Source: Prosapia bicincta | Lineage: Eukaryota; Arthropoda; Insecta; Hemiptera; Cercopidae | Direction of reading: 5' to 3' | Assembly (NCBI GenBank): GCA_036971475.1 | Contig: JBAIZL010000425.1 | Location: forward strand, 2,918,501 to 2,982,500 | DNA length: 64,000 nt | Shown here: positions 1-10,153 of the stretch, piece by piece | Position numbering within the stretch: position 1 is the first letter of the stretch | Layout: each line of letters starts with the position of its first letter | Notes under the pieces: generated by a model | What the model was told of the DNA's origin: nothing | Database searches by the model: none | The model's input: the letters and a program-made list of their open reading frames with translations, nothing else | Made by a program: the position numbers and the translations under genes

Positions 1-714
1 TACTTATTTCTCCATTCTAAAATTTACATCAATAGTTGAACTATTTATTTAGTGTTTGAACTTTGATGGAGTATTGTATTGAATATCCTCCCAAATCAAC
101 TCTCAATGAACTATTTTTAATTTCTGTGGAAATCAGCTGTAAATTAGGATTGGATTGTGAGTGTGATTTTGGGCGGAAAAATAAATTTTAGTGTGTGTAT
201 GTGGTGAAGAAAACGGATTGTGAGAAGGATAACTATATTGTAAATTAGAAGTGTAATAAGAAAAAAAAATGTATTGTAGTTAATGATCCGGTTTCTTTTT
301 TTTTAATTATTAATAATCATTAATATACGTCAACTTTGAATGATAATTTTTTAAATATATGTTTATAAATAATTGTAAACATGATAATATAGTTCAGTCT
401 ACTTAGCGAGAGATTTGTATTGGAAATAAAGATGCTATTCAAATTACGCTATCAATATCCTTTATCCATTTTTAAATTAGTGAATGTGATAACTTAGATA
501 GAGCTCCCAAATAAAGGCCAAATGGGCCAGGCCTCTCCAATAATAATAGAAAATAAGAACTCGAGTAATTAAAAACAGAGTGAATCCATACATTTCAAGA
601 GAAAATTTGTTTTGTGGTTGGTAAGGGATGTCAATATAACACACTTAACAACTAAACAAGGGTAGAGAACTCTTCTCCACTCAAGAGCCCAATATATCTG
701 GCTTATTTTGTACA
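1..714. other. Upstream intron sequence, no feature recognised
   Basis: AT-rich non-coding sequence that ends at the TA duplication of the mariner element. I see no exon, no RNA gene and no clear repeat in it. It is presumably the start of the intron (or the distal part of it) that ends at the acceptor at 3855-3856. Confidence 0.6.
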
Positions 715-716
715 TA

Positions 717-1981
717 CGAGGTCTGTTCTGAAAATACACGGACTGTTTGAATTTCCCGGCTCTAGTTAGTTTCAGGAGAATCTGCTTGGTGTCGCTAGGT
801 TCGTATAAGTCAGTTGATTTCAGTCGCAGATATCTTCATTTGTTGATGAGTTACACGCAGTTTAGTAAAGAGTGCTTTTTCGTTTGTCGGATTTTAAAAT
901 AGACAGCCTGAAAGAGCAACAAATTGCTGTGAATTGTGTAACACTAGGGAAATCTGCAACAGAAATATTTGCCATGCTTAACACGGCCTACGGCGATGTT
1001 GCCATGAAGCGTACTGCATGTTTCAAGTTGCATGAACGTTTCAAGAGTGGCCGACAGTCGATTGATGACGATGAGTGTCCTGGACGTCCTTCAACGTCAA
1101 CTGACAACTAACATGTTGACAAAATCAACACCCTGGTGTGCGAAAACCGACGTCTGACCATTAGGGAGCTTTCCAAAGAGTGTGGGATATCAGTTGGATC
1201 TTGTTACGAGATTTTGACTGAAAAATTGAAGATGCACCGTGTCGCTGCGAAATTTGTGCCACGCCTGATGACCGACGACCATAAAGCCAATTGCGTCCAG
1301 GTTTGTCGGGAACTGATTGATCGTTCAAATGAAGATGAGAACTTTTTGTCAAGAATTATAACCGGTGATGAATCATCAGGGTGATGAATTGTGGGATCAA
1401 ACGTCCCCAAGACCCAAAAAAACTCGCCAAGTTCAGTCGAATGTCAAGGTGATGCCTCCAGTTTTTTTTGATGCTAAGGGTGTTGTTCACTATGAGTGCC
1501 GCTCTGAAGGCTCTACAGTCAACCAGATTACCTAAATTGAAGTACTAAAACGTCTGAGGGACGCCGTCCGACGCAAAAGGCCAAAACTGTGGAGAAGTGA
1601 TAACTGGTTTTTCCATCACTACAACGCTCCAGCTCACTCAGCACTCAGAACTTGTGAGTTTTTGGCCAAACACTCTATCACTGTTCTTTCCCCCCCCCCC
1701 CTACTCACCTGACCTTGCTCCTTGTGACTTTTTCTTATTCCCAAAACTCAAAAAACCAATTCGTTGCTCCTTCAGGCTGTCCATTTTACAATCCGACAAA
1801 CAAAAAAAACACTCTTTACTAAACTACGTGTAACTCATCAACAAATGAAGATATCTGTGACTGAAATACCAGCTAATTAATCAGCTGATTTATACTAACC
1901 TAGCGACGCCAAGCGGATTCTCCTGAAACTAACTAGAGCCGCGAAATTTAAACAGTCCGTGTATCTTTTTAACAGACCTCG
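717..1981 (+). mobile_element. Mariner transposon, near full length, inactive
   Basis: Terminal inverted repeats start CGAGGTCTGTT at 717 and end as the reverse complement at 1981, each flanked by TA (715-716 and 1982-1983), the Tc1/mariner target duplication. Both ends share a further block ending in ACACGGACTG. The length of about 1.27 kb is normal for an autonomous mariner. The inside carries a broken transposase on the + strand (separate entry). It sits in the intron upstream of the first Unc-89 exon in the window. Confidence 0.9.
872..1833 (+). pseudogene. Mariner transposase pseudogene (DD34D type)
   Basis: The N-terminal helix-turn-helix half reads from 872 with the motif SGRQSIDDDECPGRPST, is stopped at 1109-1111, then continues in the same frame (ENRRLTIRELSKECGIS, a second HTH) to the first catalytic Asp in IITGDE near 1365. 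The frame breaks around 1375-1395. The middle catalytic Asp region (DNWFFHHYNAPAH, from 1599) is in another frame from the terminal motif PPYSPDLAPCDFFLFPKLK. The frame change falls on a run of 12 C at 1690-1701, so slippage there is the likely cause. Mariner transposases are about 345 residues and cut and paste the element at TA; this copy cannot make a whole one. Confidence 0.88.
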
Positions 1982-1983
1982 TA

Positions 1984-2239
1984 TGTTTAGCACTGTTGAG
2001 GTATCTTACTCCTTGGCTATGCTGAGAAATTCTACATCACAATATACAGCAAGAATGAGCAAAGTTTATCTGACACATTTTAGCCACTAATCAACTTTGT
2101 TTTACATGAGTATGTGAACTCTCATTTAATGAAGTACTCTACTTTTGTTAGTTGTTTAATAAAATATTATTTAATAATAGAATAATAATATTATTATTTT
2201 ATCTAGATATTATAGTTTATAGTTTATTTTAATAAATCA
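1984..2239. other. Intron spacer, nothing recognised
   Basis: AT-rich sequence between the mariner and the hAT remnant. No ORF or repeat structure that I can support. Confidence 0.5.
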
Positions 2240-3130
2240 CCATGAGTAAAGTGAACAATTTAGTTAAAAAACAATTTTATAATTTAAAATTTGAGAAAAA
2301 AATAGTAGTTAAAAGGCTAGGACCGTATCAACAAAAAGTTTTTTCCTCCAGGTAAGAAAAAAAACAAATTTTGCAGTAGTTGATTTACAAAAACGTTTTG
2401 TTTAACAATTAGTGTGGACAGAGAAAGATAATTTTGGTTTTATTGTTTAATGAAGGCTGGTTTAATGTTTTTGTTTGGTTTAATGAAGGCTGGTTTAGGG
2501 ACTTTGAACATTTAAATGAACAAAATTAAGAACATGAAGAGAATATGAAAATATATAAAACAATACAAACGATAAATATTGTAATACAATTTGTTTCTCC
2601 AGTTACAATTTCAGCCACTAAATACTACAATGGACAGGAATGAAAACTAGAAAAATTCTTGATGGGATAATAGACTGTTTAAGGTTTTGTGTATTTATAG
2701 ACTTTTTTAAAAAAATCATACCAAGACAGAATTTTTATTTAATTATGGTAACATTCTAGATTTGTTGTCAATGGTAGGCAATCTAAATAGTGTACTAGAA
2801 GATCATCTGAGGAGTTCTTCAACCTTGATATACACATATCATATAAAACAAAATGAACTTTTACATCTGAGGAGTTCTTCAACCTTGATATACACGTATC
2901 ATATAACACAAAATGAACTTTTACATCTGACGAGTTCTTCAACCTTGATATACACATATCATATAATACAAAATGAACTTTCAGACTGTATGAATATCTT
3001 TAAATGGATGGTCTAAAAAATCTCATAAATAATCTAGATTTTATTTTTGTTCAAGTAGATGAAACAGTTGATATATCCTGTGTATGCCAAATCATATTTG
3101 ATGTTAACAAATCTTGCAAAAGGGTTTTAC
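2240..3130 (+). mobile_element. hAT transposase remnant (ZMYM1 / P52rIPK-like type)
   Basis: Short stretches of a hAT transposase can be read on the + strand in several frames. Near 2241 there is a segment with the KFEKKIVVKRLGP look of the region after the N-terminal zinc finger of ZMYM1-like hAT proteins. Further on come IDCLRFC (about 2660), NSVLEDHL with QNEL and DCM (2780-2995), and VDETVDISCVCQ (about 3055-3095), matching the DETTDVS motif that carries a catalytic Asp in this family. The coding frame has many stops, and I could not place terminal repeats, so the ends are approximate. It contains an in-frame 60-bp triplication (separate entry). Confidence 0.65.
2804..2982 (+). repeat. 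Three tandem copies of a 60-bp unit
   Basis: The unit containing GAGGAGTTCTTCAACCTTGA repeats with an exact 60-bp period, three times, with only a few single-base differences (for example GAGGAG against GACGAG, and ATAAAACA, ATAACACA and ATAATACA). In the hAT reading frame it encodes a 20-residue block starting LRSSSTLIYTYH, so the expansion kept that frame open. Confidence 0.9.
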
Positions 3131-3856
3131 TTCTTATGTCATATTATTTTGTCTGGGTACAATATATTTCTATTATCATATTATATTAATGTTCAAAATG
3201 AAAGACAGGGTAATATAGTTACTATTGTGTTTCTACCTAATTTAATTTATCACGAGTCTAAGTTATATTCTTATTTCCATACTGTTTTTTAAGTGGTAAG
3301 GGGCTATCTATGGTTATTCGAAGAACCAGTAACTAAAAGATTTTCAGAAGATAATTAGATTATTCAATTAAGTAATCCCTATTATGCCTAATAAAACACA
3401 TAGAAACAAAAAAAAAAATGAAAAAAATGAAGAACTTTTGTTTGCTATTCAAATAATATATTTTGTTGAAAAAAAGACGTAATAAAACTTTTAACATATG
3501 AAACAAAAATTTGTTACTCTTATTCTTTTTTTTATTTGTTACATAACTCTTTCCCAATCAAATTTTAATTAAAATTAGTAGATATTTTTGTTTCTTTTTT
3601 TGACATTATTAAAGGTTTGACAAATCAAAACATATAGGTTACAATTATTACGCTTTAAGCATCTGCTTTATTAAATAACCCTGAATTGGTATGTCTAAAA
3701 TTACTAAGTCATTGAATTATTTTAATATTTTTACAAAGAAATGAAATAGTATTTTACATAAAATTGTAAATTATCGATTATTGACTTTAAAATATTTGCT
3801 TGGTTAGGTAGTATTATTTATTCTTTTTTAATAAAAATGTATATTTTTTTGAACAG
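3131..3856. other. 3' part of the upstream intron
   Basis: AT-rich intron sequence with no recognised element. It ends in a pyrimidine-rich tract and the acceptor AG at 3855-3856. Confidence 0.6.
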
Positions 3857-4090
3857 CTCTTGAAGTTCGTCCAAAGAAACCTGTGGGTGATCAGTATTCA
3901 GATTTTGACAAGTTCCGTGCTTCTGGAGTTCCAGTGCCTTTAGCTGATAAACCGATTATTAGTCGGATGACAGATCGTCGACTTACATTATCATGGAAAC
4001 CTTCTATTCCTATTGGACCTCGTGATCCAGTTACATATCAAGTAGAAATGTGTGAACTACCAAATGGTGAATGGTTCACTGCCAGAACAG
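3857..4090 (+). CDS. Unc-89: Unc-89 exon: FN3 domain, first half
   Basis: The acceptor is AG at 3855-3856 and the donor GT at 4091. The exon opens with the last two bases of a split codon and closes with one base of the next (phase 1). It encodes residues 1-77: a linker (LEVRPKKPVGDQYSDFDKF), then the start of a fibronectin type III domain with the family Trp in RLTLSWKPS (W46), followed by DPVTYQVEM, the usual strand C. The remainder of the domain is on the next exon. FN3 domains in Unc-89 are structural, placed next to Ig domains near the kinases. Confidence 0.93.
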
Positions 4091-4342
4091 GTTAGAAATT
4101 TACTTTGAATATTGTTTTAATGAAATGTGTGTAGTTTAAGTTGAGGATTTTAAGTCATTCTGTATTTAATTGAGTGAAATTTAACAGAACCAGATTTTCA
4201 ATATTATCATCAAAAGCCTTTTTGGACTTAAACAGTGTATTTTTCTGACCAAGTGCACATCATATATGGTGAAAATATCAGAAGGTAGTGGGATTTCAAT
4301 TTAGTCAATGAAATATGTAACGATTTACTTTAATACATACAT

Positions 4343-4428
<86 letters not shown>

Positions 4429-4697
4429 TTATAGTAACCAAGCCTACTCATCTCATCACACATAAACATAAATGTTCTATAGATACTATAGATATTTTTA
4501 AAAGTAAATTCATCTATATATAATGTAATGAAATCATTAAAAAAAAGACAATGTGAAAAACCACATACCCTTTTAGCATGATATCTAGTATTTTCAGCAT
4601 GAAATTTTAAATAGTGGTAATATTATATAGTCTGTTTAACTGTAAGAGTTTGACAACATTGCTGAAACATTTGTTTATTGTTTACTATCGTCATATT
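4091..4697. other. Intron 1, 5' part, with microsatellite
   Basis: Non-coding. Contains the (CA)n(TA)n tract at 4346-4430 and no other recognised feature before the pogo-like element that starts at 4698. Confidence 0.6.
4346..4430 (+). repeat. (CA)n(TA)n microsatellite
   Basis: About 30 CA units run directly into about 12 TA units. Any ORF crossing it is an artefact of the repeat. Confidence 0.97.
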
Positions 4698-5972
4698 CAG
4701 TTGAACCTTGAGTTACTTTCCAGAGAGTTTCAAGTCAAAATTTACATAAGTCGAATATGGACATACTGGCTTTAATTATGTACTTTATCTATGAACTAAA
4801 GTACGAAAATACAAAAAAATAAAATAATATATTATGTTCATGTACTTTATGCCTCAATTAGAAAGACAAAGGAAAAGTTGTAAAATCCTAACTGTATTAT
4901 GAAATGAACAAAATATTTTTAGCACTTACATTACTGATGCTAAGTATGGCAATGGAATATACAAATAAAAACACTTGACAGTAAAAACAAAATTAAATTC
5001 TCACTATTCATAGTGATTTTTTTATTCTCGAATTGAGACAGTTTGTAGTTTTGTAATAATCATTGAATTCATTGTCACAGACCACTTTACAGCACCTTAA
5101 ATTCAGTCTCGATCGTCCACTATTGAACTTATTGTAGACATCACATTTCAAGGAATGTCTGATAGGCTTTTCCACATTTGTACATTTTGGTGTTTATTTT
5201 TTACTCCAAATTTTTTTTTATTATTTGTGTTTTTGCACCACTGATTTAGTATCAGTTTTATTTTTAGTATCCATTTCAATCCAGTAATGTAAGCAATTGA
5301 AATGTAACTGTATAAAACAACTATGGTGTAATGTTTAATTTAAATAAATGAAACCTCTATACCACAAATAACTTTTTATCTTATTTAAAACCTTTATGTA
5401 CATTTCAGTTACATAGCAATCATCCTTACAGGTAAATTTATTGTAAATTACCTCTGAGTATTATTGCTATGCATCTGAAATGTACATAAGGTTTTAAATA
5501 AAAAAAAAGTTATTTGTGGTATAGAGGTTTCATTTATTTAAATTAAATTGAAATGTAGTTATGTACTACAGTACAGTAGGAAGCAAACTTCAACTGATCT
5601 AACACAGATCTATTGATGAAACTAACACTGTTTCACAAGGTGTATAAAAAAAATCATTCATTAACAAACTGATGAAACACACAAATATACTCTTTGAATT
5701 TGGGTGTTGAATGAGAAATGAAGGGAAGTTTTCCTTAGTTAGTCATTGACTTTTTTCTCTTCAGAATATAAAACTTGTAAATTTTAGTATTTAATTTTAT
5801 TATATATATGTGCAGTATTTTATGCATAAATACATTTCATACATTATACACATATTTGGTTTATAAAAACACTATATATAATTTGTGTTTACTGTAGCTA
5901 CTGAATCAAATTTCTTATACCCTAATTTCTTTGATTTACATAATTCCGAATTTACGTAACTCAGGGTCTCTG
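4698..5972. mobile_element. Non-autonomous pogo/Tigger-like element
   Basis: The left end reads CAGTTGAACCTTGAGTTAC. The right end, in reverse complement, reads CAGAGACCCTGAGTTACG, so both ends share C-CTGAGTTAC-type termini typical of pogo/Tigger inverted repeats, with a TA directly outside the right end. The 1.27-kb interior has no transposase that I can recognise and contains a younger foldback MITE at 5333-5548. Family assignment rests on the termini only. Confidence 0.5.
5333..5548. repeat. Foldback MITE, copy 1
   Basis: Two arms of about 105 bp are near-perfect inverted copies. The outer block AAACCTCTATACCACAAATA on the left is matched by TATTTGTGGTATAGAGGTTT on the right. A related copy lies at 12974-13210 in intron 4. 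No coding capacity, so it must have been moved by another element's transposase. Confidence 0.88.
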
Positions 5973-7225
5973 TACATGGAAATAAGAAGTATCAAGAACA
6001 TGCAAAACTTTTAATTGTAGTTTATCTTTCTGTGTTTTAGTTACACTTTATTTTAACTTCAGTAAATCATGGACTTAGTAGTTCACCAAATTGAACATAA
6101 AAAGTAAATAACGATCTTAAAATTAATTCATTTTAAAAGTTAAAACTCAACAAAACCAATATTAACTACTTAATTCACATTTCGAAGATACCCTACGTGG
6201 GTAGTAGGATGAACTTGGAAAACAAATGCATCTCACAACAAAACTGAATGAGAAATACCAACATTTTCCAATGACGAAAATTGCTGACAGATATTTATAA
6301 GGCACTCCTAGAGTAGCATATTTTGATGATTAAATCTGGCATTTTCAGATGTTATGGTTAAAGTAAAACAAAAGTCATTAACAAACTTTCTGATAAACCA
6401 TAATTTCACTTATAACTAATTGACAGGCAAAAATAATTACTTTTTAGGAAATACTTTGTAAAGCAAAACTCCCAAAATATTTAATAACAGATGATATGTT
6501 CAGAAAAATAATATGTCACCTAAAGTTTCTGTCACATCAAAATTGTCTATGATTTAGGTTAGACATGTGGTATTTTCTGTCCTTGGCCAAAAGCTTAGAT
6601 GTTCACAGACTCTTTAAACATCTATAGATTTTAAGACATTATGTAGGTTATCATTTACAAGGAAACCATAGAACATGTGCAACTTGTTTGTGTCACACAG
6701 CAATCTATCAACATCTGGCATTTAACTTTTATGAGTAACATATAAGAGTATAGGTAAACAAATACAATCTTTTACCATTTGGTAAATACAACAAAACATC
6801 CAACTGAAAATGTAAGTTCATAAGCTTTAATTTTCGTATGTAACACATTTATTTATGATGTTACAAAATTTACCATTAGTTGTTAGAAATTAATTAGAAT
6901 ATTTGTTGCAACCCTGTAGATAACAACATAATGCTTGAAAGACCATTTCTATAACTAAACATATTTTCTGGTATTTTAAAAATATTTGTTTTATTTTACA
7001 CTATAGGTTGTGTCTGTTTCACTAGCCAAACCAATTATTATTATTATTTATAACAATAATTTATTTTCAACTTATTAAAATTGATAATTTTGAGAATTTA
7101 AAAATATTTTCTGCATATTTAATTAAACATTTAATAATATAAGTTTTTAGAAATAATTTTTTATGATTGCTAGTCATAATTATTTTTAAAACTAATAATA
7201 TCTTCTTAACTAAATTTTGTTTTAG
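5973..7225. other. Intron 1, 3' part, nothing recognised
   Basis: AT-rich sequence without supported elements. It ends with the acceptor AG at 7224-7225. Confidence 0.6.
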
Positions 7226-7346
7226 GAGTACGCAGTTGTGCTTGTGATATAAGCAATTTAGAACCCTTCAGAGATTACAAATTCCGCATTAGAGTAGAAA
7301 ATAAATATGGAGTCAGTGATCCTTCACCTTTTGCTCAAACCTTTAG
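7226..7346 (+). CDS. Unc-89: Unc-89 exon: FN3 domain, second half
   Basis: Acceptor AG at 7224-7225, donor GTGAGT from 7347. The exon completes Gly78 and encodes residues 79-117, with the FN3 C-terminal pattern: DISNLEPFRDYKFRIRVEN, where L-P---Y-F-V-A-N is the family signature of strands E to F, then NKYGVSDPSPFAQTF. It ends in phase 2 (split Arg118). Confidence 0.94.
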
Positions 7347-7404
7347 GTGAGTGAAACATCAAACTTAGAAACACGTATGCACAATGTGCAGTAAGTTTTA
7401 CATT

Positions 7405-8640
7405 ACAGTTTTTTACTTACACATTTTTATTAATCGCTTTTACATTAATTTATGTCTATCTTAACTTTAAATTTGTAAAATCTTACTGAGGCAGAATGTT
7501 TTCGATTGCTCCGTAGCGATGTTTATCAGAGTATTATGCTTGGAGTTGTTGTTAAGATAAATTAGGCAGTGATGGTTTTTTAAAGGCAGGTTTTTGATAG
7601 TATCAAAGAGTATGTGTGATTTGTATTGGGTTTGTTTGCTTAATATGTTTGTATTTTGTGTTTTTGTATGCTTGTAAATTTCATATTGTTCTAGTTTGTT
7701 GAGATGTGGTCCTTTTTTGTTGATGTGTAAGATTTCTAGGTTATGATAAATGGCTGTGTTTTTGTGTCCTGTTTCTTTTAAGTGATTGTATAATGCTGAG
7801 TTGGTGTTCTGTTTGTGATCCTTGATTCTTTGTTTGAACCTGCAACCTGTTTGCCCAATGTAGAATTTGTTGCAGTTTGTGCAGTTTAATTTGTATACGC
7901 CTGGTGCTTGTAGTTTATATCTGTTGTTGGTGTCGTATTGTATTTTGTATTGTAAATTGTTATTAGTTTTGTATGTTCTTTTCTATCCTGATGTTTGAAA
8001 TTTGTGGGCTTTTTATTTGATGTTCTGTTTTATGTATGGTAATGTGATGTATTTGTTTTCCCCTCCCTGTAGTGTTAACTTTAGTGTTTTTTTTTTTTGT
8101 ATATTGTGCCATAGTTTGTTTATTATTGTGGTGTTCTATCCATTTGTCTATGCTAAATATTAATTGGTGTCTTGTTTGTTGTTTATGTTCTCTGTGGTCA
8201 TTGGAACTTCATTGAATCGATGGAGAAGATAGTGTGTTTGCATTGGATAGTGGTTTGAGGTGTTGTGGATAAGTGTGTCTGTCGTTGTGGGTTTCCTGCA
8301 AGTGTTGAAGCTGTGTTTTTGTGTGTGGCTTTTTGTTATGGTGAAGCTGAGGAAGTTTAGGGATCTCTGAGGTGAACTGGAGTTTTGGGTGTATTTTATT
8401 GATGTAGGTGAGGAAATCATACATACTCTTTCATACTATCGAAAACCTACCTTCAAAACCGTCACCGCTTAACCTAAAACAACTCCAAGAAGAAGACACT
8501 GATGAAGATCGCCACAGAGCGACCGAAAAAGTAATCTTTTAGTAAGTTTTTACAAATTTATAAAATTTAAAGTTTGGATAGTCATTAACTAATGTAAAAG
8601 TGATCAATCATGTTTCAAAAAATGTAATGGACTACAAAAT
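7405..8640 (-). mobile_element. Penelope-like element copy A, truncated and inverted at the end
   Basis: From 8424 leftwards the minus strand carries a decayed PLE C-terminal region. Fragments include the LPQLHHNKKPHTKTQLQHL region (from 8420) and, near 7850-7890, a GIY-YIG endonuclease remnant (cysteine-containing segment then FYIGQTGCRF). The end around 7430-7535 holds the PLE terminal repeat with a mutated hammerhead core. From 8425 the + strand carries another piece of the same terminal repeat (8425-8600), so the element ends in inverted copies of its own terminus, an arrangement known for Penelope elements. It lies in intron 2. Confidence 0.85.
8493..8535 (+). ncRNA. Hammerhead ribozyme motif, decayed (PLE copy A)
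   Basis: AGACA, then CTGATGA at 8499-8505, a stem GATCGC...GCGACC with one mismatch, then GAAA at 8524-8527. The sequence after GAAA no longer gives the palindromic stem III seen at 30986-30991, so cleavage by this copy is unlikely. Confidence 0.5.
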
Positions 8641-8703
8641 TTTAAAAAAAAAATTATTGTTTTGGAAGTATATTCAGTATACTGAAGTATATGGTATATG
8701 CCA

Positions 8704-8765
<62 letters not shown>

Positions 8766-8850
8766 AGGTGTGTGTGTGTGTGTGTTTGTTTGTTTGTGTG
8801 TGCACCTAAATGTGCCTGGTTGTGTTGTGTTGTATGTGTGTGTGTGTGTT
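8704..8850 (+). repeat. (TA)n(TG)n microsatellite
   Basis: About 26 TA units (8704-8755) run into interrupted TG repeats up to about 8850. Confidence 0.95.
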
Positions 8851-9008
8851 TAATGTATAACATGTAGTTTTGGTGTTAGTAGTTATCAGAAGAGTCATTG
8901 TTCATATCAGAGAGATATTGTTTTCAGAAGTTATATAAAAATAATTATAGTTTAAATTTTAGTATTAAAATTGGAAACAAATTGAAATGTATATGTTGTT
9001 TACTATAG

Positions 9009-9149
9009 GGAGCGCCTTCTACCTGATCCACCAAAGTTTGTGCCATACTTACCTCCTGGTATCGACTTCAGACCAGAAACATCACCTTATTTCCCTAAGG
9101 ATTTTGACATTGAGCGGCCTCCTCATGATGGATATTCTCAAGCGCCAAG
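9009..9149 (+). CDS. Unc-89: Unc-89 exon: linker between FN3 and Ig
   Basis: Acceptor AG at 9007-9008, donor GTATAT from 9150. Completes Arg118 and encodes residues 119-164, a proline-rich linker (DPPKFVPYLPPGIDFRPETS, then FDIERPPHDGYSQAP) with no folded domain that I recognise. Ends phase 2, so the following Arg165 is split. Spacing and content fit the linker between FN3 and the Ig pair before PK1. Confidence 0.9.
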
Positions 9150-9562
9150 GTATATTATTGTACAAATCCAGTAATATTTTAGTTTTTATGAAAAAAGTTA
9201 TTGAAAATAAATTTATGAAAACTTATTGTCTTAAATTTACTAACTACCTAGAATAGGAGAATGAAATCAACACTTACAGGAATATACCATTTTTTCCTAT
9301 TTTCATGTGCACGTTTTCAATCGTTGATAAAATACGTTTTTATTCTCCCAATCAAGTTCAAATACTTTTTTTTCAACCTGTAGTGGATGACAATTGATTA
9401 TTAATGGCTTGATTTATAAATTTAACCGATGCCGATACCAAACAATTGATTCCAGATTCTTGATTCTAAATACCACAATTTCCAACCCAATAGAAAAGGG
9501 AGAATGTTATTTTGTATACAATATTAAAAGAGATAACGTGTACAGAAAAGCGATTACAAACT

Positions 9563-9725
9563 TGTTAGAGCAGCAATGGATATTTTACTGTGTAAATGGG
9601 ACATAATGTTACAGTGGCAATGGATAGTTTACCACCTATGTATAAATGGGACATTATGTTAGAGCGGCAACGGATATTTTATTGCCCTATGTGTAAAAGC
9701 GATATTATGTTAGAATGGTGACAGA
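9563..9725 (+). repeat. Imperfect tandem repeat, units of 45-51 bp
   Basis: Units begin GTTAGAG or GTTACAG at 9563, 9608, 9658 and 9709 (last one partial), each followed by a GGCAA(T/C)GGATA-like block and AAATGGGACAT(A/T)AT. The units differ by small insertions and several substitutions. Confidence 0.8.
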
Positions 9726-10019
9726 TCTATTTGTTTAGACTGAATAAAAAACTATTGTAAATAGGAGGTTTAAGATTTTTTCTTGCTGGGTGAACAAAAT
9801 ATGTACGGAAAAGAGTTATAGAGTTTTTTAATCTTTAATTGCTACAATGAATTTGACCAAGTCTTTGCTACTCTTAAAACTTTTAGTCTTTTTTGAAGCC
9901 CACCTTTTGCTTGCTTTTTAGGATTAAAAAGTACAAAATTTTACTAGACCTTTTGAAGAATTCAAAAGAATTTTTCAAAAAAAAAAAAATAATAAACAAC
10001 CTATTCATGTTTATTTGCT

Positions 10020-10153
10020 GAATATCGAGTCAAAATTGTTTTATTTATTTATTACAACGTTTTGGCAAGGGCAACATATTGCTGGATAAGGGCATCAAAT
10101 CGGTTGCTGAAACGTTGCACTAAATAAATAAAACCATTTTGACCTGATATTCA
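10020..10153. repeat. Foldback repeat with hammerhead-like motif
   Basis: Two arms (GAATATCGAGTCAAAATTGT on the left; ATTTTGACCTGATATTC on the right) pair around a central GCAACATATTGC. The right arm ends its hairpin in GTTGCTGAAACGTTGC, that is, a stem followed by GAAAC as in decayed hammerhead repeats of PLEs. Confidence 0.7.

Noticed and set aside
4308..4523. ORF rich in HTHTHT and IYIYIY on the + strand
   Set aside because: It is only the translation of the (CA)n(TA)n microsatellite. The same holds for 8654-8863 (minus), 31534-31935 (minus) and the extension of the exon at 56713 into the CT/TA tract.
8160..8424. Two overlapping minus-strand ORFs as possible genes
   Set aside because: Both are frames of the decayed Penelope-like element copy A, and so are those at 25439-25678, 30230-30562 and 58494-59063 on the wrong strand of other copies.
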